Source: Sphingobacteriaceae bacterium UBA2059
GTDB lineage: Bacteria > Bacteroidota > Bacteroidia > Sphingobacteriales > Sphingobacteriaceae
Assembly (NCBI GenBank): GCA_002332615.1
Contig: DDAL01000034.1
Span: forward strand, 987 to 49,301
DNA length: 48,315 nt
Reading direction: 5' to 3'
Shown here: positions 18,027 through 25,627 of the stretch, piece by piece
Layout of the letters: every line of letters begins with the position of its first letter
Position numbering within the stretch: the stretch's first letter is position 1
The notes under the pieces: generated by a model
What the model saw: only the letters and a program-made list of their open reading frames with translations
Told to the model about the DNA's origin: nothing
Databases searched by the model: none
Program-made: the position numbers and the translations under genes

Positions 18027-18036
18027 GCTTTCAGAA

Positions 18037-18078
18037 TCGCATGGCGGATGCGAGACGACTAAAAGACCGATACAGGTC
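18037..18078. repeat. Double hairpin between convergent genes
   Basis: TCGCAT-GGCGG-ATGCGA (18037-18053) is a perfect 6-bp stem, followed by GACC-GATACA-GGTC (18065-18078). They fill the 75-bp gap between two converging genes. No U-tract follows, so this may be a bidirectional terminator without a U-tract or a small dispersed repeat. Confidence 0.4.
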
Positions 18079-18101
18079 GGGACAGGCGAACCTGAATACG
18101 C

Positions 18102-18707
18102 TTAAAGGCTATCCCAGATACTTACTATCTTGCCGGAGTTAATACTTTTAAATACGTAGAACTGAACATCATACCCATACAGGTCTTCGATGCTGTTAAT
18201 TTCGGTTAGTGGCATTTCGGCGTCCCACAGATAGTCACTATCGGAGTTTTCGACCTGATTGTAATAAATGGTGTCTTTAAACAAGCGTTCGCCGGTGGTT
18301 AAAGCCAGCCGTTTGTATAGAGGCACAGATCCATAGCCCAGAAACTTACAGTAATCGGCATCGGCACTTGGCCATAACCATGGCTTGAATCGCTTTATTG
18401 CCGGTGTGGTACTTTCAAGCCCGGCGGTCTTCTCATTGCATAGGCTGTCTGCTTGTTCGGCTTTCAGGGCCTGATGTGCATTAAGCTGTCGCTTAAGCTC
18501 TTCGCTGTCGCCGGTACAGGTTGAAATTTTATATTCTTTTAATCTGCCTGCTGCAAGACAGGTGCCACATACGGCTTCCAATGCACCGGAAGGAATGAAG
18601 GTGCGTGCGTCGAAACACTGCTCTTTTTCCCGGCAAATACTGCAGGTGCAGGGCCCGTCTGTCATTGCCGCATAAATCAGCGGCTTTTCGAAGTACTTAA
18701 ATGTCAT
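18102..18707 (-). CDS. CbrC-like (UPF0167) cysteine-rich protein
   Basis: A 201-residue cytoplasmic protein of unknown function. The N-terminus FKYFEKPL...CTCSICREKEQCFDARTFIP...AVCGTCLAAGRLKEY resembles the CbrC/UPF0167 layout: FKY start, a first CxxC, a Tyr/Phe-rich linker, a second CxxC with C..C(I/L)A.G. A later YCKFLGYGSVP resembles the family CAFLGY segment. The four cysteines likely bind zinc. CbrC is known from E. coli, where it is linked to colicin E2 tolerance under CreBC. It follows fhs by 53 bp with a hairpin in the gap. The family call rests on pattern memory. Confidence 0.5.
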   Translation of the reverse strand: MTFKYFEKPLIYAAMTDGPCTCSICREKEQCFDARTFIPSGALEAVCGTCLAAGRLKEYKISTCTGDSEELKRQLNAHQALKAEQADSLCNEKTAGLESTTPAIKRFKPWLWPSADADYCKFLGYGSVPLYKRLALTTGERLFKDTIYYNQVENSDSDYLWDAEMPLTEINSIEDLYGYDVQFYVFKSINSGKIVSIWDSL

Positions 18708-18725
18708 ATCTTTCTACTGGGATGC

Positions 18726-18748
18726 GGACATTGGTATGGGCAATGTCC
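18726..18748. terminator. Hairpin between fhs and the CbrC-like gene
   Basis: GGACATTG (18726-18733) and CAATGTCC (18741-18748) form a perfect 8-bp stem with a 7-base loop. It lies just after the fhs stop on the minus strand and 19 bp ahead of the next start. There is no U-tract, so it may attenuate or stabilise mRNA ends rather than terminate. Confidence 0.45.
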
Positions 18749-18760
18749 GTAGTGTTTAGT

Positions 18761-20437
18761 TTAAAATAAGCCGGTAATCTTGCCGCTTGCGTCTACATCA
18801 ATTTTTTGGGCGGCGGGCATTTTAGGGAGTCCGGGCATGGTCATTATTTCTCCTGTAAGTGCAACGATGAAACCAGCTCCTGCAGATACTTTAAGATTGC
18901 GTACCGTTATCCTGAAACCCGATGGCCTGCCCAGACGGGTTTGATCATCGGTAAGGGAATACTGGGTTTTGGCCATGCAAACAGGCAGCTTATCAAATCC
19001 GTGCTTTTCAAGTTCTTTTATTTGCTTCAGAGCAGCGGCTGTAAAGTCAACTCCTTCGCCTCCATAGACTTTGATTACTATATCGCTTATTTTCTTTTGG
19101 ATGGTATCATCAAGGTCATAGGCAAACTTCATTTCTTCGGCCGGGCTTTCGGCCAGCCTTATCACTTCGCGGGCAAGCTCTTCGCCTCCGGCTCCGCCGC
19201 TGGCCCACACCTCGGTAAGGGCCACGTTTACCCCAAGCTCCCGGCATTTGTTTCTAACCAGCTCAAGCTCAGGTTCTGTATCGAATGGAAACCTGTTTAT
19301 AGCCACCACAACGGGGCGCCTGAACACCCGGGTGATGTTTTCTACATGCTTAAGCAGATTGGGCAAGCCCCGCTCGAGAGCCTGAAGATCGGGATTGTTC
19401 AGTTCGTCTTTCTTGAGGCCCCCATTGTACTTAAGTGCGCGAACCGTAGCCACAATTATCACTGCATCGGGCTGCAGACCCGACATGCGGCACTTTATAT
19501 CGATAAATTTTTCAGCTCCGAGATCGGCACCAAAGCCGGCCTCAGTAACTACATATTCTGCAAAGTGCATAGCCATTTTTGTAGCGATGACGGAGTTGCA
19601 GCCATGTGCGATATTGGCAAAAGGCCCTCCGTGTACAAAGGCAGGGGTTCCTTCGAGCGTTTGCACCAGATTTGGCTTTAAAGCATCTTTTAGCAAGGCC
19701 GCCATAGCGCCCTGAGCCTGCAGCTGCGAAGCTGTAACTGCCTGCCCTTTACGATCGTACCCGATGACGATGCGCCCAAGCCTTTCTTTGAGGTCCATAA
19801 TATCGGAGCACAAACAAAAAGCAGCCATTACTTCAGAAGCTACGGTAATATCGAATCCGTCTTCGCGTGGCACGCCATTGGCCTTCCCTCCCAGCCCGTT
19901 GGTGAGCTGCCTGAGCTGGCGGTCATTCATATCAACCACGCGTTTCCATGTAATGCGCCGCACATCAATATCCAGCTCGTTGCCCTGATGGATGTGATTG
20001 TCAAGCAGGGCGGCCAATAAATTATTGGCCGCTCCGATGGCATGAAAATCGCCTGTAAAATGCAGGTTGATATCCTCCATTGGCAAAACCTGCGCATAAC
20101 CTCCGCCGGCTGCTCCTCCTTTCATGCCAAATACCGGTCCAAGTGAGGGCTCGCGCAAAGCAACAAGCGCTTTTTTACCCAGTCGTGAAAGGGCATCGGC
20201 CACGCCAATGGTGACTGTGGTCTTTCCTTCGCCTGCTGGTGTTGGATTTATAGCTGTGGTGAGAATTAATTTTGACTTTCGGCCGCAAGGCTTTTTAAGA
20301 AGGTTGTAATCAACCTTGGCTTTGTATCGCCCGTACTGTTCAATATCCTCTCCGGTTAAACCGAGCCGGGCAGCAATATCTATGATAGGAGCAATTACCG
20401 CCTCCTGTGCAATTTCAATATCTGATTTAAAAGTCAT
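18761..20437 (-). CDS. fhs: Formate-tetrahydrofolate ligase
   Basis: Makes 10-formyl-tetrahydrofolate from formate, THF and ATP in one-carbon metabolism. The 558-residue product matches the family length. It has the nucleotide-binding TAINPTPAGEGKTTVTIG (about 61-78), VALREPSLGPVFGMKGGAAGGG, NLHFTGDFHAIGAANNLLAALLDN, FANIAHGCNSVIAT and VTEAGFGADLGAEKF, all typical. The start is the ATG at 20437. It is divergent from acylphosphatase across 204 bp. gcvH further along the window feeds the same one-carbon pool but is not linked in an operon. Confidence 0.97.
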   Translation of the reverse strand: MTFKSDIEIAQEAVIAPIIDIAARLGLTGEDIEQYGRYKAKVDYNLLKKPCGRKSKLILTTAINPTPAGEGKTTVTIGVADALSRLGKKALVALREPSLGPVFGMKGGAAGGGYAQVLPMEDINLHFTGDFHAIGAANNLLAALLDNHIHQGNELDIDVRRITWKRVVDMNDRQLRQLTNGLGGKANGVPREDGFDITVASEVMAAFCLCSDIMDLKERLGRIVIGYDRKGQAVTASQLQAQGAMAALLKDALKPNLVQTLEGTPAFVHGGPFANIAHGCNSVIATKMAMHFAEYVVTEAGFGADLGAEKFIDIKCRMSGLQPDAVIIVATVRALKYNGGLKKDELNNPDLQALERGLPNLLKHVENITRVFRRPVVVAINRFPFDTEPELELVRNKCRELGVNVALTEVWASGGAGGEELAREVIRLAESPAEEMKFAYDLDDTIQKKISDIVIKVYGGEGVDFTAAALKQIKELEKHGFDKLPVCMAKTQYSLTDDQTRLGRPSGFRITVRNLKVSAGAGFIVALTGEIMTMPGLPKMPAAQKIDVDASGKITGLF

Positions 20438-20513
20438 TCTATTAATAATAAATGTCCTGAAGGCGCCTGGGCCATCAAAGAGTCTAAATTAGCAAAATTG
20501 CCCCAACTGGTAC

Positions 20514-20527
20514 GTGACGACCGTCAC
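20514..20527. promoter_or_regulatory. Inverted repeat between fhs and acylphosphatase genes
   Basis: GTGAC-GACC-GTCAC is a perfect 5-bp inverted repeat 77 bp upstream of the fhs ATG, in a divergent intergenic region. It could be an operator, but five base pairs are weak evidence. Confidence 0.25.
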
Positions 20528-20616
20528 TCAGCTGCCTTTATGTGGTTAATAAGCAGGAATATACAGACCTGACTGCAGTAATCATGGTGAATCCTCTTTC
20601 TGATTCTCAAAAAATC

Positions 20617-20624
20617 TATTTTTG
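20617..20624 (+). promoter_or_regulatory. Candidate -7 promoter box for acylphosphatase
   Basis: TATTTTTG matches TAnnTTTG and ends 17 bp before the ATG at 20642. The spacing suits a short leader. It also argues against the GTG at 20624 as the start. Confidence 0.35.
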
Positions 20625-20641
20625 TGCCTATACTTACTCTT

Positions 20642-20926
20642 ATGAAACATCTGGATATTCATATAAAAGGCATTGTACAAGGCGTAGGCTTCAGACTGTC
20701 TACAAAAGTAGTAGCAGACCAGCTTGGGGTTAAGGGGAGTATACGCAACATGGCCGACGGCTCTGTTTTTATAGAAGCGGAAGGGGACGATTTTTCATTG
20801 GAACAATTTAAAGAATGGTGCCATGAGGGCCCCCAGGGTGCCAGAGTAGAGGAATTAAGCTTGAACGAAGGCGAACTTAAGCGTTATAAGAATTTTGATA
20901 TACTTAAAAAAGCGGTTAACCGCTAA
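20642..20926 (+). CDS. acyP: Acylphosphatase
   Basis: Hydrolyses acyl phosphates such as acetyl phosphate or carbamoyl phosphate in the cytoplasm. The 94-residue product has the P-loop-like signature GIVQGVGFR with catalytic Arg18 and the second catalytic residue Asn36 in VKGSIRNMADGSV, then GPQGARVEEL near the end. The length is typical (about 90). The ATG at 20642 gives the normal N-terminus; an upstream in-frame GTG overlaps the promoter box. A short GCTGAT-GTTT-ATCAGC hairpin follows at 20952-20967. Confidence 0.94.
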   Translation: MKHLDIHIKGIVQGVGFRLSTKVVADQLGVKGSIRNMADGSVFIEAEGDDFSLEQFKEWCHEGPQGARVEELSLNEGELKRYKNFDILKKAVNR

Positions 20927-20951
20927 ACGATTTCCGCAAATATAGGTCCTG

Positions 20952-20967
20952 GCTGATGTTTATCAGC
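20952..20967. terminator. Short hairpin after acylphosphatase
   Basis: GCTGAT (20952-20957), loop GTTT, ATCAGC (20962-20967), 25 bp behind the acyP stop. The T-run after it is poor, so termination is only possible. Confidence 0.35.
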
Positions 20968-21145
20968 TCAGTTTACAGTTATGCCGTATTCGACTTTAAA
21001 ACGGTTTTTCTGCGCCAAACGTTGGCCGACCTTAAGCTGCTCTCGCCAGGCATAGAGCTAGTAATGGGACACGGTAATTGTGCTTTGTCTGGAAACGAGC
21101 TTCGGGCTGCTTATATATTATTGGCTTTTTACTATAATATAATAG

Positions 21146-21180
21146 TAATTTTGAACCTTGCTTTTATGTCATTAAAATAA
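21146..21180 (+). promoter_or_regulatory. Promoter box and four-codon upstream ORF ahead of the flippase
   Basis: TAATTTTG (21146-21153) fits the TAnnTTTG -7 box with an ATTG 22 bp upstream (21120-21123). It is followed by a tiny reading frame ATG TCA TTA AAA TAA (21166-21180, MSLK) that ends 9 bp before the TTG start of the flippase. A mini-ORF plus a weak start codon could tune translation. Confidence 0.33.
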
Positions 21181-21189
21181 GAGTTGTAG

Positions 21190-22692
21190 TTGTCACAGAT
21201 AAAAAAACTTGCTTCGCAAACTGCTGTATATGGACTGAGCTCCATACTGGGCAGGTTTTTAAATTACCTGCTTGTATTTTTTCATACGCGGGTGCTCACG
21301 GATGTTGCAGACTATGGGGTGGTAGGCGAAATTTATGCCTACGTTACTTTTCTTAATATCATATACTTATATGGCATAGAAACGGCTTACTTCAGGTTTG
21401 CGGCCAAGGAGGATACTAAGAGCGCGCGCTACTATTCTTCGGCATTTACCTCTGTTTTGATTACCTCCCTGGTGTTATCGGGCTTTTTTATTCTGTTCTC
21501 GGGGAGTATAAATAATGCGCTGATACCCGATGCCAGCGCAGCAGCCTACTATCATAAGGAATACATTGTATGGTTTGCGCTTATCCTGGCGTTTGACGCC
21601 ATTTCGGCCATCCCCTTTGCGCGGCTGAGACAGGAAAACAGACCTCTCTTATTTGCCGGAACAAAGATTGCCAACATTTCGGTTAATGTGCTTTTAAACA
21701 TCTTCTGGCTGTGGTTTTGCCCCTGGTGGCTGCGCATGCATCCGGATAGTATGATAAGCATGGTATATGATCCTGGCCATAAAGTAGCGTATATCTTTCT
21801 CTCTAATCTGATAGCAAGTGCCTTAACCATCGCATTCCTTTACAGGCAGATCAAAGACGTAAAGCTGGGCATTGACTGGCCGGCTCTTAAACCAATGCTG
21901 ATCTATGGCTTTCCTCTGCTCTTTGCCGGACTGGCCGGAATGATGAATGAAACGTTTGGCAGGATCATGCTTAAATATCTTATGCCTGGCAGTACCAGCG
22001 AAAATCTGGAACAACTGGGCATTTACAATGCTGCCTACAAGCTTTCGGTTTTTATGACCCTTGCCGTGCAGGCCTTTAGAATGGCTGCCGAGCCTTTTTT
22101 CTTTTCACTTCATAAACAGGCCGACAATAAGATGATCTATGCCAGGGTAATGGATTACTTTGTTATCGTATGTGCAGTAATATTCCTTGCCGTATCGCTC
22201 AACCTGCAACTGGCCGGGCTTTTTCTCGGTCCGCGTTACCGCAGCGGCTTGTATGTAGTACCTACGCTGCTTCTTGCCAACATGTTTCTGGGTATTTACT
22301 ATAATTTGTCTATTTGGTATAAGCTGACCGATAAAACAATGTACAGCATTTACTTTACCTTGTTTGGTGCGCTTATCACCGTTGTATTCAATCTTTTATG
22401 GATACCGTCTTTCGGATATGAGGGGTCGTCCTGGGCTACGCTTATTTGCTACCTGAGCTTATCGGTAAGCTGTTATTTGATAGGTCAGCGCTATTTCAGG
22501 GTTCCTTACAGTCTGGGACGCATTGGCCTCTACCTGGGGTTTATGCTCCTGCTCTATGCAATCAGCGTAGTGACTGAAAAAAGCGGACTGATTGACAATC
22601 AGTTTGTATCTGTTACTTTTAACAATCTGCTGCTTTTGATATTTATCGGGACAGCGTTTTTTGTAGAACGAACTAAACTAAGAACTATATGA
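21190..22692 (+). CDS. Polysaccharide/lipid-linked sugar flippase (MOP superfamily)
   Basis: A 500-residue inner-membrane protein of the Wzx/MurJ-type MOP superfamily with about 12-14 hydrophobic segments, expected to flip undecaprenyl-linked glycans to the periplasm. The opening KLASQTAVYGLSSILGRFLNYLLVFFHTRVL is typical of the Wzx-like branch. The start is a TTG at 21190; the frame upstream closes quickly and no ATG fits. The last four bases overlap the dut start (ATGA), so the genes are translationally coupled. No glycosyltransferases are adjacent, unlike in a capsule locus. Confidence 0.88.
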   Translation: MSQIKKLASQTAVYGLSSILGRFLNYLLVFFHTRVLTDVADYGVVGEIYAYVTFLNIIYLYGIETAYFRFAAKEDTKSARYYSSAFTSVLITSLVLSGFFILFSGSINNALIPDASAAAYYHKEYIVWFALILAFDAISAIPFARLRQENRPLLFAGTKIANISVNVLLNIFWLWFCPWWLRMHPDSMISMVYDPGHKVAYIFLSNLIASALTIAFLYRQIKDVKLGIDWPALKPMLIYGFPLLFAGLAGMMNETFGRIMLKYLMPGSTSENLEQLGIYNAAYKLSVFMTLAVQAFRMAAEPFFFSLHKQADNKMIYARVMDYFVIVCAVIFLAVSLNLQLAGLFLGPRYRSGLYVVPTLLLANMFLGIYYNLSIWYKLTDKTMYSIYFTLFGALITVVFNLLWIPSFGYEGSSWATLICYLSLSVSCYLIGQRYFRVPYSLGRIGLYLGFMLLLYAISVVTEKSGLIDNQFVSVTFNNLLLLIFIGTAFFVERTKLRTI

Positions 22693-23120
22693 TCCGTATT
22701 ATTAACCGGTCGGGAAATGCACTTCCCGCTTATGAAACCATTCACTCGGCGGGAATGGATATACGGGCTTTTTTGCCGGAAGAAGAGGTGTTTATACAGC
22801 CTATGCAGCGAATTCTGATACCTACAGGACTCTACATGGAGTTGCCGGAAGGTTATGAGGCGCAGGTAAGGCCCAGAAGCGGGCTGGCGCTTAAGTATGG
22901 GATCACTGTACTTAACTCGCCTGGAACAATCGATGCCGACTATCGGGGTGAATTGCAGGTATTGCTTATCAATTTGTCCGACACTCCTTTTCAGGTAAAG
23001 AACGGCGACCGCATTGCCCAGATGATTGTGGCTAAACATGAAAAAGTTGAATGGGAGCAGGTTGAGCTGCTGAATGAGACAAGTCGCGGAAGCGGTGGCT
23101 ACGGACATACTGGTATTTAA
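22689..23120 (+). CDS. dut: Deoxyuridine triphosphatase (dUTPase)
   Basis: Hydrolyses dUTP to dUMP and pyrophosphate, supplying dTMP synthesis and keeping uracil out of DNA. The 143-residue product has all five trimeric dUTPase motifs in order: HSAGMDIRA, PRSGLALKYGI, GTIDADYRGEL, GDRIAQMIVAK and the C-terminal RGSGGYGHTG. It overlaps the flippase stop by four bases and is followed after one base by the TPR gene, so it sits inside an operon. Confidence 0.97.
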   Translation: MIRIINRSGNALPAYETIHSAGMDIRAFLPEEEVFIQPMQRILIPTGLYMELPEGYEAQVRPRSGLALKYGITVLNSPGTIDADYRGELQVLLINLSDTPFQVKNGDRIAQMIVAKHEKVEWEQVELLNETSRGSGGYGHTGI

Positions 23121-23121
23121 C

Positions 23122-24825
23122 ATGCGCAGGGCAGTCATCATCCTATGTTTTATAGGCTCCATAATGGAGGGTTTTGCCGGCAACCAAAAGCACGCTTTTG
23201 TTACCGCGCAGGATAGCACTGCTGCAGATTACTTCTATTTTACCGGCCTTAGCGAAAAGCTTAAGGGCAATGTGGAGGATGCAATAAATTCGTTTAGCCG
23301 GGTATTGAAGCTTAGTCCCTCTAATCATGCCGCATGGTACGAACTCGGATCGTTGTACCGACTGCAAAAAAATGCAGGCAAGGCAGAAGAATGTGCGCTG
23401 AAAGCAAGTTCGCTTGATCGGGAGAATAAATGGTACTGGCTTTTGCTGGCAGGCATTTATCAGGAAAAGAACGACATGGCCCGGCTTGCATGGGTTTTTG
23501 ACGAGTTAATAAGACTGGAGCCTGACAACGAAAATTATTATCTGGATAAAGCCAATGCCTTTCTCTTTTCTGGAAAACTGACGGAAGCCTCCGACTGGCT
23601 AAGTAAAGCCCGGCTTAAATTTGGAACTAATGGCAGACAAAATGAGATGCAGGAACGTATTCGGCTTGCTGAGGAGCCTGTTGATATCAAGCTCAGGCGC
23701 CTGGAAAAAGAACTGAAGAAAAAACCCGCAGCTTTTGCTCCGTACATGCAGCTGTCGCAGCTATATCAGAAACAAGGAAATACCAACAAAGCGATCGCTT
23801 TGTTAAAAAAGGCTGGCAGAATCCGCAGCCTGGCTCCTATGGCGCATCTTATGATGGCAGATGTCTATAAGGCGTCTGGAAACCGTGCCCAGTCACTTGC
23901 CCAGCTTAAAAACGCTTTTGGCAACAAAGAGTTAAGCCCTGACTTTAAGTATGAGATACTGGAAACCTACTTCGGTGACCTTACGAACAAGGAAATACTG
24001 GGCGAGGCTATTGCTCTCTCGGAAATTATGGCTAAAACTCACCCGAGCCAGGTAAGAGTGCATTTAATTCTCGGCTCCTTGTGGGCTCAGGACGGAAATA
24101 TGCCCGAATCCGAACGAGCCTTTACGCGGGCTCTTGGGCTTAACCCCTCTGATGCGGCAGCCTGGCTGCAGATTATTCAATATGCCCTGCAGAAGGGCGA
24201 CTATCGCAAAGCTGCGGCCACCGGAGAGAAAGCCCTGACTCATTTGCCTGATAATGCCGCTTTGAATACCTTCACGGGCATGGCCTACTCGCAGTTGAAT
24301 GAACACCAGCGGGCAATTGATTTGCTTCAGCGCGTTGTGCCCGCTAATGACCAGGATAATGCGATAGTGGTTTTAGCCTGTTCTAGCCTGGCGAGTGCAT
24401 TTCATGCAGCGGGCAGGTTCAGCGAATCGGACGCTGCGCACGAAAGGGCTTTGGAACTTGAACCGGATAATGCGCTTATCCTGAACAATTATGCCTATTA
24501 TTTATCGTTAAGAAAGTTGGCTATTGACAAGGCGGCCCGGATGGCGCGGAAAGCGAATGAGCTTCAGCCCGACAATGCCTCTTTTCAGGACACCTACGCC
24601 TGGGTACTTTTTATAGAAAAAAAGTATGCTGAAGCTAAAGAGTGGATTGAAAAGGCGATACATAACAATCCCGGCAATGCTACTCAGTATGAGCATTATG
24701 GAGATATTTTATTTAAATTGGGAGATGCGGAAGGCGCTCTTAAGCAGTGGAAGCTGGCAAAGGAAAAGGGACTAAACACGGTTTCATTAGAAAAGAAAAT
24801 TCATGAGAAAAAGTATATTGAATAA
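23122..24825 (+). CDS. Exported tetratricopeptide-repeat protein
   Basis: A 567-residue TPR protein, likely a periplasmic or outer-membrane-facing scaffold. After a signal-like N-terminus (RRAVIILCFIGSIMEGFAG) it consists of about a dozen TPR units, for example AINSFSRVLKLSPSNHAAWYELG, AERAF-type repeats around 330-370, and KWIEKAIHNNPGNATQYEHYGDI-like units at the C-terminus. I chose the ATG at 23122, two bases after the dut stop, because it gives a clean signal peptide. It overlaps the DUF4292 start by 23 bp. Partners are unknown, but the linkage TPR-DUF4292-EnvC recurs in Bacteroidota as I recall it. Confidence 0.85.
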   Translation: MRRAVIILCFIGSIMEGFAGNQKHAFVTAQDSTAADYFYFTGLSEKLKGNVEDAINSFSRVLKLSPSNHAAWYELGSLYRLQKNAGKAEECALKASSLDRENKWYWLLLAGIYQEKNDMARLAWVFDELIRLEPDNENYYLDKANAFLFSGKLTEASDWLSKARLKFGTNGRQNEMQERIRLAEEPVDIKLRRLEKELKKKPAAFAPYMQLSQLYQKQGNTNKAIALLKKAGRIRSLAPMAHLMMADVYKASGNRAQSLAQLKNAFGNKELSPDFKYEILETYFGDLTNKEILGEAIALSEIMAKTHPSQVRVHLILGSLWAQDGNMPESERAFTRALGLNPSDAAAWLQIIQYALQKGDYRKAAATGEKALTHLPDNAALNTFTGMAYSQLNEHQRAIDLLQRVVPANDQDNAIVVLACSSLASAFHAAGRFSESDAAHERALELEPDNALILNNYAYYLSLRKLAIDKAARMARKANELQPDNASFQDTYAWVLFIEKKYAEAKEWIEKAIHNNPGNATQYEHYGDILFKLGDAEGALKQWKLAKEKGLNTVSLEKKIHEKKYIE

Positions 24826-25609
24826 ATCACTGATGCTCGCCATGGCTGCAATCTTTGCAGTTTCTTCCTGCAAAACAAAGCGCCTCGGCATTCCTGCCAA
24901 GCAGCAGATCCCTGCAGGAGAGACTATCAAGACCGGCAGTTCTTCAAATGCTGGCCTTCTTGCTGAAATACGTTCTAAAAACGTTGATTTTAAGACACTA
25001 TCCATAAAAGCCAAAGCAGACATCGGCTTAGGCTCATCATCTCAGGGTGCTACTTTAAACATTCGCTTGCGCAAGGATGAGGCCATTTGGATTTCAGCAA
25101 CAGCGTTGCTGAACGTCGAGGTGGCCCGGGTTTTAATCACTCCTGACAGCATAAAAATTATTAACCGCCTTCAGAACACCTATACAACAAAGCCATTCAG
25201 CTTTATTCATCAGTATGCAGGAAACAGTGTTTCTTTTTCTTCTCTGCAAGCTCTTCTTACAGGCAACGCCCTGCCGGGTACTCTGACAGATAATACAAAC
25301 TTTGAAACAGCCAAGGGTCAGCTAATTGCATCAGACACTACAAACAGCCTTTCCTGCAAATATCTTTTTAACCTGTCAAACAGAGTGAGCCAGCTCGAGC
25401 TGAGCGACCTTAGCACCGGGCGAAAGTTACAGGCTTCTTATAAAGATCACCAATACAATGGAACGGAAGGGCTTCCTCAAACGATCATTCTGCACTCTTC
25501 CGTTGGAACAAAGGAATTTCTTGCAAACCTCAGGTATCTTTCCATAGCACGCAATGAGGGTGCCGATATGCCATTTAGCAGTCCGAAAATGTATACTCTA
25601 AAAAATTAA
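24803..25609 (+). CDS. DUF4292 lipoprotein, LolA/LolB-like candidate
   Basis: A 268-residue lipoprotein (signal peptide ending AAIFAVSSC, lipidated Cys23) of the Bacteroidota family DUF4292. The body resembles a LolA/LolB-type half-barrel: LSIKAKADIGL, LNIRLRKDEAIWIS, VARVLITPDSIKIINRLQNTYT, then QALLTGNALPG. The pattern W-I-S followed by R-x-L-I-T-x-D is what one expects of a carrier for lipid or lipoprotein. It starts inside the 3' end of the TPR gene (23-bp overlap) and lies 18 bp before the envC-like gene. The family call is fairly safe; the function is inference. Confidence 0.78.
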   Translation: MRKSILNKSLMLAMAAIFAVSSCKTKRLGIPAKQQIPAGETIKTGSSSNAGLLAEIRSKNVDFKTLSIKAKADIGLGSSSQGATLNIRLRKDEAIWISATALLNVEVARVLITPDSIKIINRLQNTYTTKPFSFIHQYAGNSVSFSSLQALLTGNALPGTLTDNTNFETAKGQLIASDTTNSLSCKYLFNLSNRVSQLELSDLSTGRKLQASYKDHQYNGTEGLPQTIILHSSVGTKEFLANLRYLSIARNEGADMPFSSPKMYTLKN

Positions 25610-25614
25610 TTAAA

Positions 25615-25622
25615 TAGATTTG
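25615..25622 (+). promoter_or_regulatory. Possible internal promoter box ahead of envC-like gene
   Basis: TAGATTTG fits TAnnTTTG and lies five bases before the ATG at 25628, after the DUF4292 stop. No -33 partner was found. The distance would give a nearly leaderless message. Confidence 0.25.
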
Positions 25623-25627
25623 TGCCC

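Noticed and set aside
18037..18092. Another copy of the hairpin repeat family between the convergent genes
   Set aside because: It has hairpins and a GAGACG string, but lacks the ATCA loop and the CGRGGTRTGTT tail, so it does not belong with confidence.
20956..21180. Plus-strand 74-codon frame between acyP and the flippase
   Set aside because: No family resemblance; it starts inside a hairpin and crosses the likely flippase promoter. A short real gene cannot be fully excluded.
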